A stretch of 64,000 nucleotides of DNA, taken from NCBI GenBank assembly GCA_021432635.1, contig MU270106.1, positions 128,087 through 192,086 on the forward strand. Direction: 5' to 3'. Below the pieces are notes generated by a model. That model was not told the DNA's origin and searched no databases. It saw nothing but the letters and a program-made list of their open reading frames with translations. The position numbers were made by a program, and so were the translations under genes. This DNA comes from Thozetella sp. PMI_491. Taxonomy: Eukaryota > Ascomycota > Sordariomycetes > Chaetosphaeriales > Chaetosphaeriaceae. Below, in pieces: positions 12,001 through 22,442 of the stretch; within the stretch, counting starts at the first letter, position 1; every line of letters starts with the position of its first letter.

Positions 12001-14012
12001 TCCTCAAGGGCATTCGGAAGGCGATCTACAACCACCGCAGCACGGACTTCGAGACGGCTGAGCTTATCATCAGCAAGGCGTTCGCGGAGCGCCGCTTCAT
12101 GCTTGACGTCTTCATGACCCCTAAGCCGCTCCCCTGCAACATCCCCACGATCCCTCTCTCACAGCTTGCGCGGCACACCGGTCATCGAGAGGGCAGCCGT
12201 ATGTGGATTGGTGTCCACGGCAAGGCGTACGACGTCACCGACTTCTGCCCAATGCATCCCGGCGGCACTTTCATCATCAAGTCCAACGCTGGCGTCGACT
12301 GCTCCAAGTCGTTCGACAACCTTGCGCACAGCAACAACCCTGAGGTTGCTAGTCTTCTGACCAAGTACTACGTCGGCCAGCTGACGCCGAAGCCTGACTT
12401 CCACGGCTGCAGCGCCCTTAGCGAGCTGTACGACCTCTGGTCCGGCTACCTCCGCACAACGGTCGAGACCCTTGTCGCGCACCAGTTCGAGATGTACGAG
12501 ATCATGGGCGCTAGCAAGGACATCTCGTCAGACCAGGACCTCGCCGGCTCCAACAACATCTGGATTCGTGAGAACCTCATCAACATGATCGGTGTGCGTA
12601 CCTTCTACGGCTACCAGTCCCGCCTCCTGCAGGGCGGTTTCGCAGCCCTTTTCGGTCCTAAGATGGAGGAGCTTGTACTCAAGCTTTCGTTCGCCCTGGC
12701 CGAGGCCGACGCAGTTGACAACCATGGTGGTCTTCCGGACGTGCTGGGAATCATCGAGGCGGCTAAGACATCGCCTGATGCGGTGAAGACCTCGGAGGAG
12801 GTTGCCCTCATCGGCCAGTTCGTCTGTGACAGCGCCAGCGCACGGTTCGCAGAACGCGGCATCTTCCACTACGCCTCCAAGAGCGTCCAGCACGACATCG
12901 AGCTCCTTGAAGACATCCGCGAAGAGGCCTGCCATGGCATGGATGCCTTTGATACTATCATGAATGTCCAGGCCGAGGGCGACATCGAGCGAGTTGTCGC
13001 GCTGGCTACCTTCCTCACCCGCACGCTCGAGCGCATGGCCATGCGACTCCAGAGCTTCTATACCAAGCTGGCCCAGTACTCGGTGCACCAGCCCGAGCTG
13101 GAGCGCAACCCAGCCCGCACCCGCTGGAATCTGGTCCGCCGCAAGATCCGCGATGGGTCGTTCTTCGTCCTCACCCAGGAGACCTTCCTCGGCGCCACTC
13201 CCGCCTACGTGTCGGCCCAGAACCAGCAGGCCGCTGTCGACTTCGACAACGTCATGGGCCGCATCCAGGCTAGCATCCGCAGCGCACCCCGCGCGAGCCC
13301 GGTGCCGCAGACGCTCAACGCCATGCACATGGCGCGGGCGCTCACACCCCCCGGCGACACGTCGGCGGCCGCGGCATACGAAAATAGCAGTGCTGTGCGG
13401 GCCATGTCGAGCTTCATCGACAAGAACATGCGCGCCATCCGGCGCCTGAGCAAGATGCCGCCGATGCCCCTCAGCTTCGAGCAGCTGCAAGCGGCAGTCG
13501 AGAAGCAGGCCGCCAGCCAGGCGGCCTCCCAGATGATGCCGGGTCACCCCACGCCGCCGTCGAGCCGCAGTCCGAGCCGGTCGCCGTCGTTCAGAAATAT
13601 GCCGGCCGTGGGTGGCATGGTGAGCCCACCAATGGTAGGACACAATGGCAGCGCGAGAGGGTCACTGGCATCCATCAACGAGGCCAGCATGCGCGGTCGC
13701 ACCATAGGCGGCGTAGGGCTCGGTATGAACATGGGTGGCAGCCGTCCCCAGACCTACGACTCCAGCACGGCGCTGAGCGCGATGATGAGTAAGATGAATC
13801 TCCGGTCTCCGGGCCACTCCGTACCGTCGTCGCCAGGGATCGGTATGGGGCTGCGTCGTCAGAGAACGACCAGTCTCAGCTCAGTCTCAGCTGGCAGCCA
13901 AGCCAACGCTAAGCCAGGGCACATGCCACGTCTCTCGACAAACTCCCTCCGGGCTTTCAAGCTCGGGAATGCGGCTGGCGCCCAGCCGCCCAGAATCACC
14001 CCGACCTTCTAG
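9089..14012 (+). CDS. IDO-like heme domain / FAD-NADPH reductase / cytochrome b5 fusion protein
   Basis: Exons 9089-9262 and 9324-14012 (61-bp intron) encode 1,620 residues. Domains: residues 1-40 hold two Cys-Pro motifs (SCPV, RCPA); about 45-505 resemble indoleamine 2,3-dioxygenase, with the likely proximal heme ligand His488 in GAHRYKVFGIL; about 520-985 are a P450-reductase-type FAD/NADPH module with connecting domain, FAD motif RTYS (737-740), GGSGIAPF (from 828) and a CGS motif (Cys942), but no FMN flavodoxin domain; 1017-1077 are cytochrome b5 with heme ligands His1036 (HPGG) and His1060, exactly 24 apart as in the family. Residues 1090-1370 are helical and unknown; the last 245 are Ser/Pro/Met-rich. 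By eye, the position of human IDO1 Arg231 is Gln385, so tryptophan may not be the substrate. Inferred role: self-reduced heme oxygenase, cytosolic. Confidence 0.9.
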
Positions 14013-14392
14013 ACGATATCTCTAGCATCTCCTTGCGCATCGTGCGCTTTATTTGTTATTGAAGTTCCACAAACTTCGCGGTCCGCATTGGCAGTGACGG
14101 AGAGTAACTCCTGGCGTTTATTTTCGGTGCGAAAAGATTCCCAAGCAAATGTATAAACACAATAGCGGCGGCAGCGAGCATATGCAGCTACGAGCTGCAG
14201 GAATGTTTTGGTTCATCATCCATTGAGCATATGGTCCTCTGTATCTCTATAGACAAAAGCGTGTGCAATCCCAAAGGAAAGAGGATAATAGATATTCACT
14301 TCTTCTGCCGCCATTTACCAGGCCCAGTGATTCTGTAAATTCCACACAACCAAAAGAAAACCGAGCAATACTGCTAGTCGCAGTTTCTTTCG
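14013..14392. other. Intergenic stretch between convergent genes
   Basis: 380 bp holding the 3' UTRs of the fusion gene (+) and the NACHT gene (-). It is AT-richer than its flanks. No other signal seen. Confidence 0.5.
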
Positions 14393-17300
14393 TCATTGAT
14401 TATTCTTGTCGGTGTCGAAGTCCACGGCTCCATACTTGAGAAGGAGACTTTCCATTCGTTCGCGAAGTTTACCTGCTTCGATTGACCTATCGAAGTTACG
14501 AGGGAAGGCCGACTTCGCAGACCTAACAATCCGCAATGGGCTGAGCCCGCGCGACTCCTCTCCTAGACTAAGCAGCATCTCCTGATGGTGGTCTGCGACT
14601 AGGTTAGGATTAGCCCCGCTCTTAAGCATCAGTTCCATCCCTTCATAGTTCATGATGTAGGCAGATGTCTGAAGAGGTGTCATGCCATAGTCCACGCTAT
14701 CCAATTCACTACCAAGGCGAAGAAGTAATCCGAAAAGCGGACCGAATTCCAACCTTGTCGAGAATGTCAATGCGAGGAGCAGAAGTTTGTTGCATATCTG
14801 ACGTCCGAAGCACCCACCATATCGGTCTAATACCAAGTAGGTGTCTTGGACGTCGCCATGTACAAGGAATTCGGGTATAGTTCCCGTGAATTTGATCCAG
14901 GCGGTTCGGGATAATCTCGGAACCGTCCTTCTTACGGGATAGTGACAAGACAACAACGCTGTTATCGGTGTTGTTAACAATGCAACCTGATCTCCGTCTG
15001 AAATAAATTGAACTCCTAGATCGGGATTCACGCAAAAAAGGTTGAGCAGGGTTGCGATGTCAAGGTTGAGCGCGGTGGGAGACGCACAAGAAGGGCCGAA
15101 ATCGATAGGAAAGCAAGAGTCAAGCATCGTGAAGAACCTGCCATCTCGCAAAATCCAAGAATACCGGTTCTCGAAGGCGATATCTTTACGCGCCAAAGTG
15201 TCCAGGAGGCGGGACGAGTAACTTGTCGTAGGAGCTGGAGCCAAAAATTGTAAGGCTAAGTGCTTGAGGGTATCTGATTGGATGTGACAGCTCCACCACG
15301 AAGCCTGGAGTATCGCTACGGACGTGTGCATAAGGTAGACATCCAGTCCGGTGATGCTTCCGGGATACAGCGACTCCACTGAGAATGCTTGCTCCATGAT
15401 GCGTATCGCAAATTCCTCCCGCACAGTCTCTTCAGCCATGGCGAAGTATGAGGCACTGGTGCTAGAAACTCTCGGAGATTCTACGAACTCCTTTATAGTA
15501 TAATGCGCAAGAGCAACTTGTTGCGAGGACATGAGGTTAGGTTCAGAAGCTAAGCGGTATCTTCCATAGGGAGGCCCGTAGGGTTCGGGTTGTGGGCCAG
15601 ATTTATCTACCAGGTCAGGCTGATGCGTTGTGTCGGATTCAGACATCGTGTTGGTGTCAGAGGATGTGTAGGAGTCCGACTCGTCCGTATTGTGTGAAAT
15701 CTCAGATAGTGTAATAAGACAGCCGCATACGTCTTTTAGATACTCTTCGTCAACGTAGTGGCCCGACAACGGGACCGTCTTCCCATGAATGTCCCGTAAT
15801 ACCCCGGATATGAGGGCGAAGCTAGGGAATAGCGGGCCGCGGACATAGAGGGCATGGCCACAAAGCCTCAGCAGTATCTGACGGACGATTTGACGACATT
15901 CTAGCGGAATATCTTCAAATATCCTCACATAGGTATCGTCTAGGGTCTCAGGCATGTTCTTTAGCAGTTCTCTCATATCCGCCTCACTCCGCCAGGGCTG
16001 ACGCTCGAGGATATGCATCTGGCAATCGACCCATCGGAACCTGGGATGGTGAAAGTCAGCCCAGCGCCATGTTTACAGAATAGTGGGCGAAGCAGGGCCT
16101 GATATCCGTCAGGTGCTTGAGTAGAGCAACTCTTACATTCCCTGCGCGCCCTCGACCATAGCCTCCTCGATTTCCTGGAACATTTTTGCCCATCGTTGCA
16201 ACTTTCGGTTCGACCTGAGCTTTTTGTGGACTGCAGTCCGAATATCCTTTGCAACTTCCGGATTGGACATAGAAATATCCAAGGAAAGCCCGCGAAACAC
16301 TAGCTCAATGTCTAGATATTCTCTGCTTGTGGCAAGGAGGCGCAGTTTACTGAAACGATTATGGGTAACTAGAGTACCAACGACCCTCAGTAGCTCATGG
16401 CGTTCTTTTGTCTCGTCAGCAGCGTCAAGCACAACATATACCGACTCAAAACATTGCAGTAGCTCTTCCAAGGCATCCAGAAGGGAGTCCAGCGGTAGGT
16501 CACTACCACGGTTGAAGAATCGAAGCAAGACCTCAGGAACAAAGAGCGCTTGGCCACACATCTGGGCGATAATCCAGCGAAGGAATGGCACCGCTTCCAC
16601 CTGGTTATTAGAGAAAAGGCAATAGTAATAGGCACAGAAGCTTCTAGCGCTTGTCTTGCACTTCGTCTCGCATTGCTTGATGAGGAAGGACGCTAGAACC
16701 GTCTTTCCGGCGCCCGGAATGCCATGGATCCATAGAAAACGGTCAGAAGACGACTGGTCAAGCCATTTCTTCCAGTCCTCTAGGCGTAATATCCACTCCG
16801 ACGTATGGGGTTCGTGCAGAGCTAGGGAGTTTTGATGCTTCTGGATGGGGGATGTAGTAGTCTGCAGCCACGAGATAACTTGGCGCCGCTGCTCAGCTAC
16901 GAATCGTTAGATCTTTCTTTGCCGCCCGATAGGCTAGAAAATATGAGAATGAATATGCTTACTGGATAAGCTGTCCTGCAGCTGGTGGACACCTTGCTGT
17001 AGCGCATTGATGCTAGGAGCGGTCTGGGATATCTGCTGCTCTAGCCTGTTGGCACCTGCCTTGATGTACTCCACGTTGCTTCTGAAGAAGGATGAGAAAT
17101 GCCCACAAAATAAAAGTCAGATTGCGGAACTCACGCCACGTCTCCGGCCAGGCTCAGTAGCATCGTGGCTTTATGTTGCGCCATCTCGGCAAGAAGCCGC
17201 CTTGCCTTGGGCTCCTTCAGAGGCCAAGCCAGCCTCGCGAAGAATGTTTTCACATTTGCACTAGATGTGAGCTCCTGTAGGTCGCCCTCCGCTGGAAGGA

Positions 17301-17547
17301 GCTTGCGCAGACTTTCGAGGCAGTCATGGCCCAGCGCGATCGGGCCGTTGGGCGCGGACAGCGCTATGGCTGAGGTGTTCTGCAGGCCTAGGAGGATATT
17401 TTTCAGCGATTCAACCTCGGCGTTGATGATGAGGATATCCCTTGGGGCGTCTTTCATGGTCCCGACAATCTGGGAGCAGACGGTGATGACGGTCTCGGCC
17501 AGCTGCAGGAAGGCTACCACGCTGCTGCCCGCTGCGATAGCTTCCAT
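14393..17547 (-). CDS. NACHT-domain STAND (NLR-like) protein with degenerate ankyrin C-terminus
   Basis: Four exons on the minus strand: 17547-17135, 17081-16963, 16896-16137 and 16040-14393; all phases agree and give 979 residues. Residues 1-140 form the helical N-terminal domain common on fungal STAND proteins, starting MEAIAAGSSVVAFLQLAE. The NACHT domain has the P-loop GIPGAGKT at 236-243, a Walker-B-like YVVLDAADE and the conserved GMFRW near 430 followed by the small helical segment. The C-terminal third keeps only a few ankyrin-like pieces (MTPLQTSAYIMNYEGMELML, SGANPN). Such proteins act as cytosolic sensors in fungal non-self recognition. An upstream in-frame ATG (17673) would add 42 low-complexity residues; I prefer 17547 because family members begin at this helix. 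No disabling change seen. Confidence 0.85.
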
Positions 17548-18402
17548 GTCGGCTGTGTCAAGGATAGCGCCAAAATCGGGATGGGTGCTTTGGGTGCTTG
17601 ATGAATGTGGGAGAAGATTGAAGGTGAGGTTTTGCTCAGACGTGCTACTGTCCGAGCCTTGGGCTGCTTCCAAGGCAGACTTGGTGGCTGTAGGATGATT
17701 GGTAGAGCAGATGAGGGGCTGGACAGTTGGTGTTCCGTCCTCACAAGGCAGGCTGTGGACGAAATGAGTTCATCGTGGATAGCGTACTAGAATCGCATGC
17801 ATGATAACAGGAAGTACCGCTACCTAGACAGCGTGTAGAGAGCTGTAGACCGAAACGAGCACTAACACAGCAGTGCCGACCCGTAAGCCTGAGATATACA
17901 GCGAAGGCATACCGAAGACGCGGCGTCGCCCAAAATCCATGCGCCATATTCAGGAACCAGACGTTTCATAATACCATCGAAGTGGGCAAACGTGACGACA
18001 GGTCAGTCAGGCATGACTTCTGCATTTCATCCGTTCTTCACCTTCCTGTGCAGGGATCCTCGTTGAAGAGCAACCCTTGGCTAAGACGTCATCTGCAAAG
18101 GAATAGAACTTTAAGCGAGCTCACCTAACGGCAACCCATCGACATAGTCTGGGTCGCCGTACCAACACAACGCTCAGATATTGAATCGCTCGCCGTGTCA
18201 TCAGTGTAATTACTACTATCTATGAGCCGTGGGGAAGAAAAGGAAAAAGACCAGCATGAGGTATCGTTATGTACTACTGGCCCTTGAACCCAAGAGGCCG
18301 CTCCATGATGTATAGACTCCACCCTCCCGGACGGACCGTAGGCCGCCTCATCCCTATATGGTACAAGAGCCCGTGAAACTCCTCGACATAGCAAATGGCA
18401 GG
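17548..18402. other. Upstream region of the NACHT gene
   Basis: About 850 bp between the NACHT start and the stop of the fucosyltransferase-like gene, both on the minus strand. It would hold the NACHT promoter and the 3' UTR of the neighbour. No repeats or coding signal recognised. Confidence 0.5.
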
Positions 18403-19803
18403 TTACAAACAGCAAGGATAGCCACCGGCGTCTCCGTCAAAGAATAGGTGGCTGCGGGCGCCGGCGTCGTCCGGCAGCAGCAGCGAACTACCGCGGTACC
18501 GCCCGCTCGGATCCCTCAGCTGCGAAACGGTCGAGGAGAAGGCGCTGCCGGTGATGCCGAAGAAGAATTGGCCGCGCACCATGATGGCGAGGTCGACGGC
18601 GCCCTGGAAATCGAAGGCCATCTTGTTGACCAGAGCCTTGAGGTCCGGGTCGTCGTCGAGCAGCTTCCATTTGTGTGTTACGTCCCAGCCGCGCTCGGCA
18701 CCGGCGGCTACAAAGCGGTCGGCCTGGCCTTCGTCACCACACGCCAGGTAGACGACCGGCTTCTGCTCGCCGGGGGAGCCGAACCGCTTCCACGCGGCGT
18801 CCAGCCCGTCAAGGTCGACCTGGAGCTGGTGCTCGAAGGGACTCCAGATGGTGTCGTTCTCGGCGCGGAAGTGCACGGCGTAGTAGGCGCCGCGGGCCTT
18901 GAGCTTGGCGACGAGCCGACCGGCGATCTCACGCGGCTGCTCCTTGAAGCGGATGATGCGCGACAGGTCGTTCCAGATGCGGAGATCGCGGCCGGTGGGG
19001 TCGTCGGTGATGCGGTACAGCACGAACTTGGAGTCGACAGTGGCGATGGTAACGCCCTTGCCCGAGGCCGCCTTGACCGCGTCCGCCTTGCGGGCCTCGT
19101 CGCGGTGCTTGGCGAGGGCCGACTCAAAGTAGGTCTCGTACGGGTTGCCGACCCAGAAGAAGGGGCCGAAGCCCACGTAGCCCTGCGCGTCCTTGTTCAG
19201 GATCTCCCACTCGTATTTGACCGGTGTCGTGACGTTGAGCTCGCTCGGGTGGAGGATCTTCATGCGGGGGCAGGCGCGGCTCATGACCTCGCGGAGGTGG
19301 TCGACGTCGAACCATTGGTCGTAGGTCATGTAGGCATCCTGGTTGAGGAAGTTGAATTCGAGCAGGTCTTTGGAGTCGCGCAGCGGCATGGAGGGCAGGA
19401 GGAGGTTGGCGCCGCTGTCGATAGCCATCTTGAAGCAGACCTTGACCTGGTTCATGATGGACGTCATGCCGGCGGCGATGCCGATGCACTTGAGGTATAC
19501 GTCGTCGTGCCACTCAACCGGGCGGCTGCAGGCGTCCTTGAGGTCGGCATAGTCGAACCGTCTCGGCCGGTTAACCGAGAATGCCTGGTCGTAGTAGAGC
19601 TCGACGTTTGGGAGCACGCCCGACGCCGGAATTGACGATGATTCCGATGTCTGAGGTGACGATCCGCCCGTGTACCCCACTATCGCCTCCTTGGTCGACA
19701 CCCACGCGAGCCGGTAGTCCCACGGCAGCAGCCGAGCCGTCCAGATGAGCACGAGGAGGCCGAGCGCGACGAATACGAGATGGCGGCGGTTGGATTTGAT
19801 CAT
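18403..19803 (-). CDS. O-fucosyltransferase-like type II membrane protein
   Basis: A single exon of 466 residues from the ATG at 19803 (MIKSNRR). A short basic N-terminus is followed by one hydrophobic anchor (HLVFVALGLLVLIW), then a Ser/Thr stem and a luminal domain, the layout of Golgi glycosyltransferases. Within it, IAAGMTSIMNQVKVCF resembles the N-terminal donor-binding loop, YYAVHFRAENDTIW resembles the HxR motif, and FFFGITGSAFSSTVS resembles the GDP-fucose-binding peptide of the O-FucT superfamily (GT65/GT68-like). Fungal members are common but poorly characterised, so the donor and acceptor are unknown. An in-frame ATG 11 codons upstream (19836) would put a charged stretch before the anchor; either start keeps the topology. 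Confidence 0.72.
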   Translation of the reverse strand: MIKSNRRHLVFVALGLLVLIWTARLLPWDYRLAWVSTKEAIVGYTGGSSPQTSESSSIPASGVLPNVELYYDQAFSVNRPRRFDYADLKDACSRPVEWHDDVYLKCIGIAAGMTSIMNQVKVCFKMAIDSGANLLLPSMPLRDSKDLLEFNFLNQDAYMTYDQWFDVDHLREVMSRACPRMKILHPSELNVTTPVKYEWEILNKDAQGYVGFGPFFWVGNPYETYFESALAKHRDEARKADAVKAASGKGVTIATVDSKFVLYRITDDPTGRDLRIWNDLSRIIRFKEQPREIAGRLVAKLKARGAYYAVHFRAENDTIWSPFEHQLQVDLDGLDAAWKRFGSPGEQKPVVYLACGDEGQADRFVAAGAERGWDVTHKWKLLDDDPDLKALVNKMAFDFQGAVDLAIMVRGQFFFGITGSAFSSTVSQLRDPSGRYRGSSLLLPDDAGARSHLFFDGDAGGYPCCL

Positions 19804-20849
19804 GATGGCAACGCGGTGCTCTCTTTGCCGGGGCAAAGAGGGCGCATAGAAAAGAGGGAAAAAAGGCGGGAGAAGCGGTATGCGTCGAAGCGGACGAAGA
19901 CGAAATGGAAGGGAGGAGAGAAAGGAAAAAAACGAAGGTCACGGATTGGATTTTCCCTCTTGGTAGGTGACGTGCCGACGTGGGAATACGGGGGGGGGGG
20001 CTTAGCCAACGCATTAAAAGCAAGCAGGAAATTAATTTAGTCGCGCGCTGCTTGGCTGGGTCGCCGCCAACGATTCGGCTACCCCCTTTTCCCTTTCTCC
20101 TTTTGGGGCGGCAAGAGGGGGGTTCAGGGTGATCACGCTAGGATGGTGTGGGGAACACAAAAAGGAGGCTACGAACTGGAAAGCGCACATGCAATTCGTC
20201 CTAGGCTGTGCTGATGGGACCGCGGGGTATTCTCTTCCTTTGAGATTCGGATCGAGGAACCCACCAAAGATGCGCTGCACTCCACATAGCCCGAAGCTTG
20301 CCGTTAAGGGGCGCCGGGAAAGCGTCTCTCGAGCGGCCCATTTGATTTGCTCCAATGCAGTATTCGTAGGTACTGTACCTACTATACCGCACTTCTCGCG
20401 TGCTGCCCCTCAGTGGCCAGAGACCTGCGATGGCGATGTCTCACTCCAATAACTTAAGGTAGGTAGACTATTATAATACCTTGCGCCCCAGCATTTCCGT
20501 CTCTACTTTTTTTTTTTTGTTTCTCCCCAACCTGCCATCTCTCCTTCGTGGGCTCCGTGCCTCGGCAGGGTTTCGACGAGGCCAGCCACTTTATCAGGTC
20601 ATGATGCATATTGGCCGCCGGGCACATACTTCGGACGAAAGAAGCAAGCTTTGTCTCTCCCCGCCAGGTCAAACACTGGGAGGAGATGGCACATGCAAGC
20701 TCGGTTCAATCGTTTCGACCACTTCAGTTCAGTTGCACATGACGCCAGAATATGGGAGGATTTTGGTTCCAGACGATACTATCTCTATTGCTCTCTACTC
20801 ACCATGGTATAGAATATAGGAAATGATAGCGTAGGCCGCCCTACACATC
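19804..20849. other. Upstream region of the fucosyltransferase-like gene
   Basis: About 1 kb between two minus-strand genes. It contains an 11-base poly-G run (19990-20000), purine-rich sequence next to the ATG and an 11-base poly-T run near 20508-20518. No gene recognised. Confidence 0.5.
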
Positions 20850-21737
20850 TTAATAATAAGAGGAGTAATAACCGCCCCGGGACGGCCCAGTGCTGCGGGG
20901 CTGCCCAGAGCCGTAGTTCCCTCCCCGGCCACCCGCATCCTTGCGTGGCACCTTGTCGGCGGCCGGCGGCAGGATGACGATTTCTCCGTCGCCCTCGTCG
21001 ATCTCGACCTGGCATGCGTTAGTGTTCTTGTACTTGTACCCACCGCTGTCTGCCACTTTCCCGTTGTCGTCGACCTCGCTCGGTCCGAAGGACGGCCGCG
21101 ACCTGCTGTCCGCCCACCGGGCCCCACGAGGCGCGTCTCGCTCGACCGGCCGCCCGCGGGGCGGACGAGGCGGATATGACGGAGGAGGGGCATCTTCCGG
21201 AGAAGGGGGATACGGTGGAGTGGGGTCATACGAGCCCCGAGACGACGAGGGGCGGCTCGACCAAGGATACCTCGCAGACGCGGAACGCCGCGGCGCCCCG
21301 TCGCCCCGGCGCGGGGGTTCGCGCGAGCGTGATGTGCTACACCTGGGCTTGGAGTCGCCGGAAATGTTGCACCCATCAAGGTGATCCACCGAACGGTCTT
21401 TGTCGAATTCATCCCTGGAGGCGCTCCTGCGTGAGCTTCGCGAGCGGCGGGGCGGCTCCGGTGCCCACGCGCCACGAGAGGAGCTCGGAGGATACCGGCT
21501 CCGTGAACTTGGGATCCCCTCGGGCATACCGAAGATCTCGGCATACAAGCCGTAATCCTTGCTATCCGGGGCAAAGTGGAATCGGCCATCTATCACGTCC
21601 ACGGAATCCCCGTGAGCCACGGGGCACAACGGATTGTGGCAGACGAAGTAGTCAGGGGCTCCTCGGGCGGTGTGTATGCTTACACAACTGTCCGAACAGG
21701 ACCTGTCGCCACAGATGCTGCAGATAATGCGGGCCAT
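20850..21737 (-). CDS. Unassigned protein: Cys-rich N-terminus, Arg/Ser/Pro-rich body
   Basis: A single exon of 295 residues. The first 45 residues hold eight Cys (ICSICGDRSCSDSC, then FVCHNPLCPVAH), a spacing that could bind zinc, followed by VIDGRFHFAPDSKDYGLYAEIFG. The remainder is low-complexity: Arg/Ser-rich (residues 75-190), Pro-rich (PPYPPSPEDAPPPSYPP) and a Gly/Tyr-rich end (RGGYYSSYY). The RS- and RGG-like composition is seen in RNA-associated or disordered scaffold proteins, but no RNA-binding domain is visible, so I assign no role. Divergently arranged with another Cys-rich unknown starting at 22443. Confidence 0.7.
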   Translation of the reverse strand: MARIICSICGDRSCSDSCVSIHTARGAPDYFVCHNPLCPVAHGDSVDVIDGRFHFAPDSKDYGLYAEIFGMPEGIPSSRSRYPPSSSRGAWAPEPPRRSRSSRRSASRDEFDKDRSVDHLDGCNISGDSKPRCSTSRSREPPRRGDGAPRRSASARYPWSSRPSSSRGSYDPTPPYPPSPEDAPPPSYPPRPPRGRPVERDAPRGARWADSRSRPSFGPSEVDDNGKVADSGGYKYKNTNACQVEIDEGDGEIVILPPAADKVPRKDAGGRGGNYGSGQPRSTGPSRGGYYSSYY

Positions 21738-22442
21738 GCTGGCTGGGTAGTCTGGGGGGGGGGGGGGGGCTCGTAGTTCTGGCTGCTACTAATGAGTCAC
21801 TTTGATGTAATGCTCTTCATCCAATACCCATCTCAACTCTGAAGAAACATCCATCTCATATATAAAAATATAGAATCGTGCCCGGCCTTCTCTCGAGAAC
21901 AACGTGTGGGACAATTGAATGGAAAGTGGGACTACAAAGGAGCTGTTATGACAATCGGATTGTTGGCGACTTGAATGCCGCAAAGCTCAAAGAACTCAAG
22001 TGCCAGACGAAAGGAAGAGTGCCTAGTGAAAGAAAGAAATGTGAGTTTTGGAGAGCGGCAGCGTCTTGATCTCGACTCTAGAACACTGTGGCCCAGTACT
22101 TGTGATTAGCCTTCTTTCTGGCGACTTTACCAGGACTTGCCCTAGGCACTCGTTTGCTTCTTCATGACCTCTCCATCACCTCTTGTTCGAGATACCTGGG
22201 ATTCCAGACCGCCATCCCAGTCCTTGGCTTGTTGAAGTTCATTGTTCCGTCACATTGGCTTTGTCTCCTTTAAATCTCTTGGCAACATACGATGCCTCCT
22301 CAAATACATATGCCCTGTTGCCTGCGATTGAACCTACCGGGGTACATCTTCTCGAAGAGTGAGGATACGTCTGGAATGTACCGTCCTCTTCCTGTTCCAA
22401 GTGGGACACTTCGGCACACGGACCGCTACGGCAGCCATCACC
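21738..22442. other. Divergent promoter between two Cys-rich unknowns
   Basis: About 700 bp with a 16-base poly-G run (21754-21769) right next to the minus-strand ATG and AT-rich sequence around 21855-21875. No coding signal accepted. Confidence 0.5.
21754..21769. repeat. Poly-G run, 16 bases
   Basis: Homopolymer directly upstream of the ATG at 21737 (-), within its 5' UTR; read as poly-C on the gene's own strand. Its length is prone to sequencing error. Confidence 0.9.

Noticed and set aside
12528-13643. 371-codon open frame on the minus strand
   Set aside because: It lies wholly inside the fusion gene's exon 2; His/Arg/Ala-rich composition is that of a GC-rich antisense shadow.
18448-19635. 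395-codon open frame on the plus strand
   Set aside because: Antisense of the fucosyltransferase-like gene; Val/Glu/Gly-biased with no domain, whereas the minus strand shows a clear anchor and family motifs.
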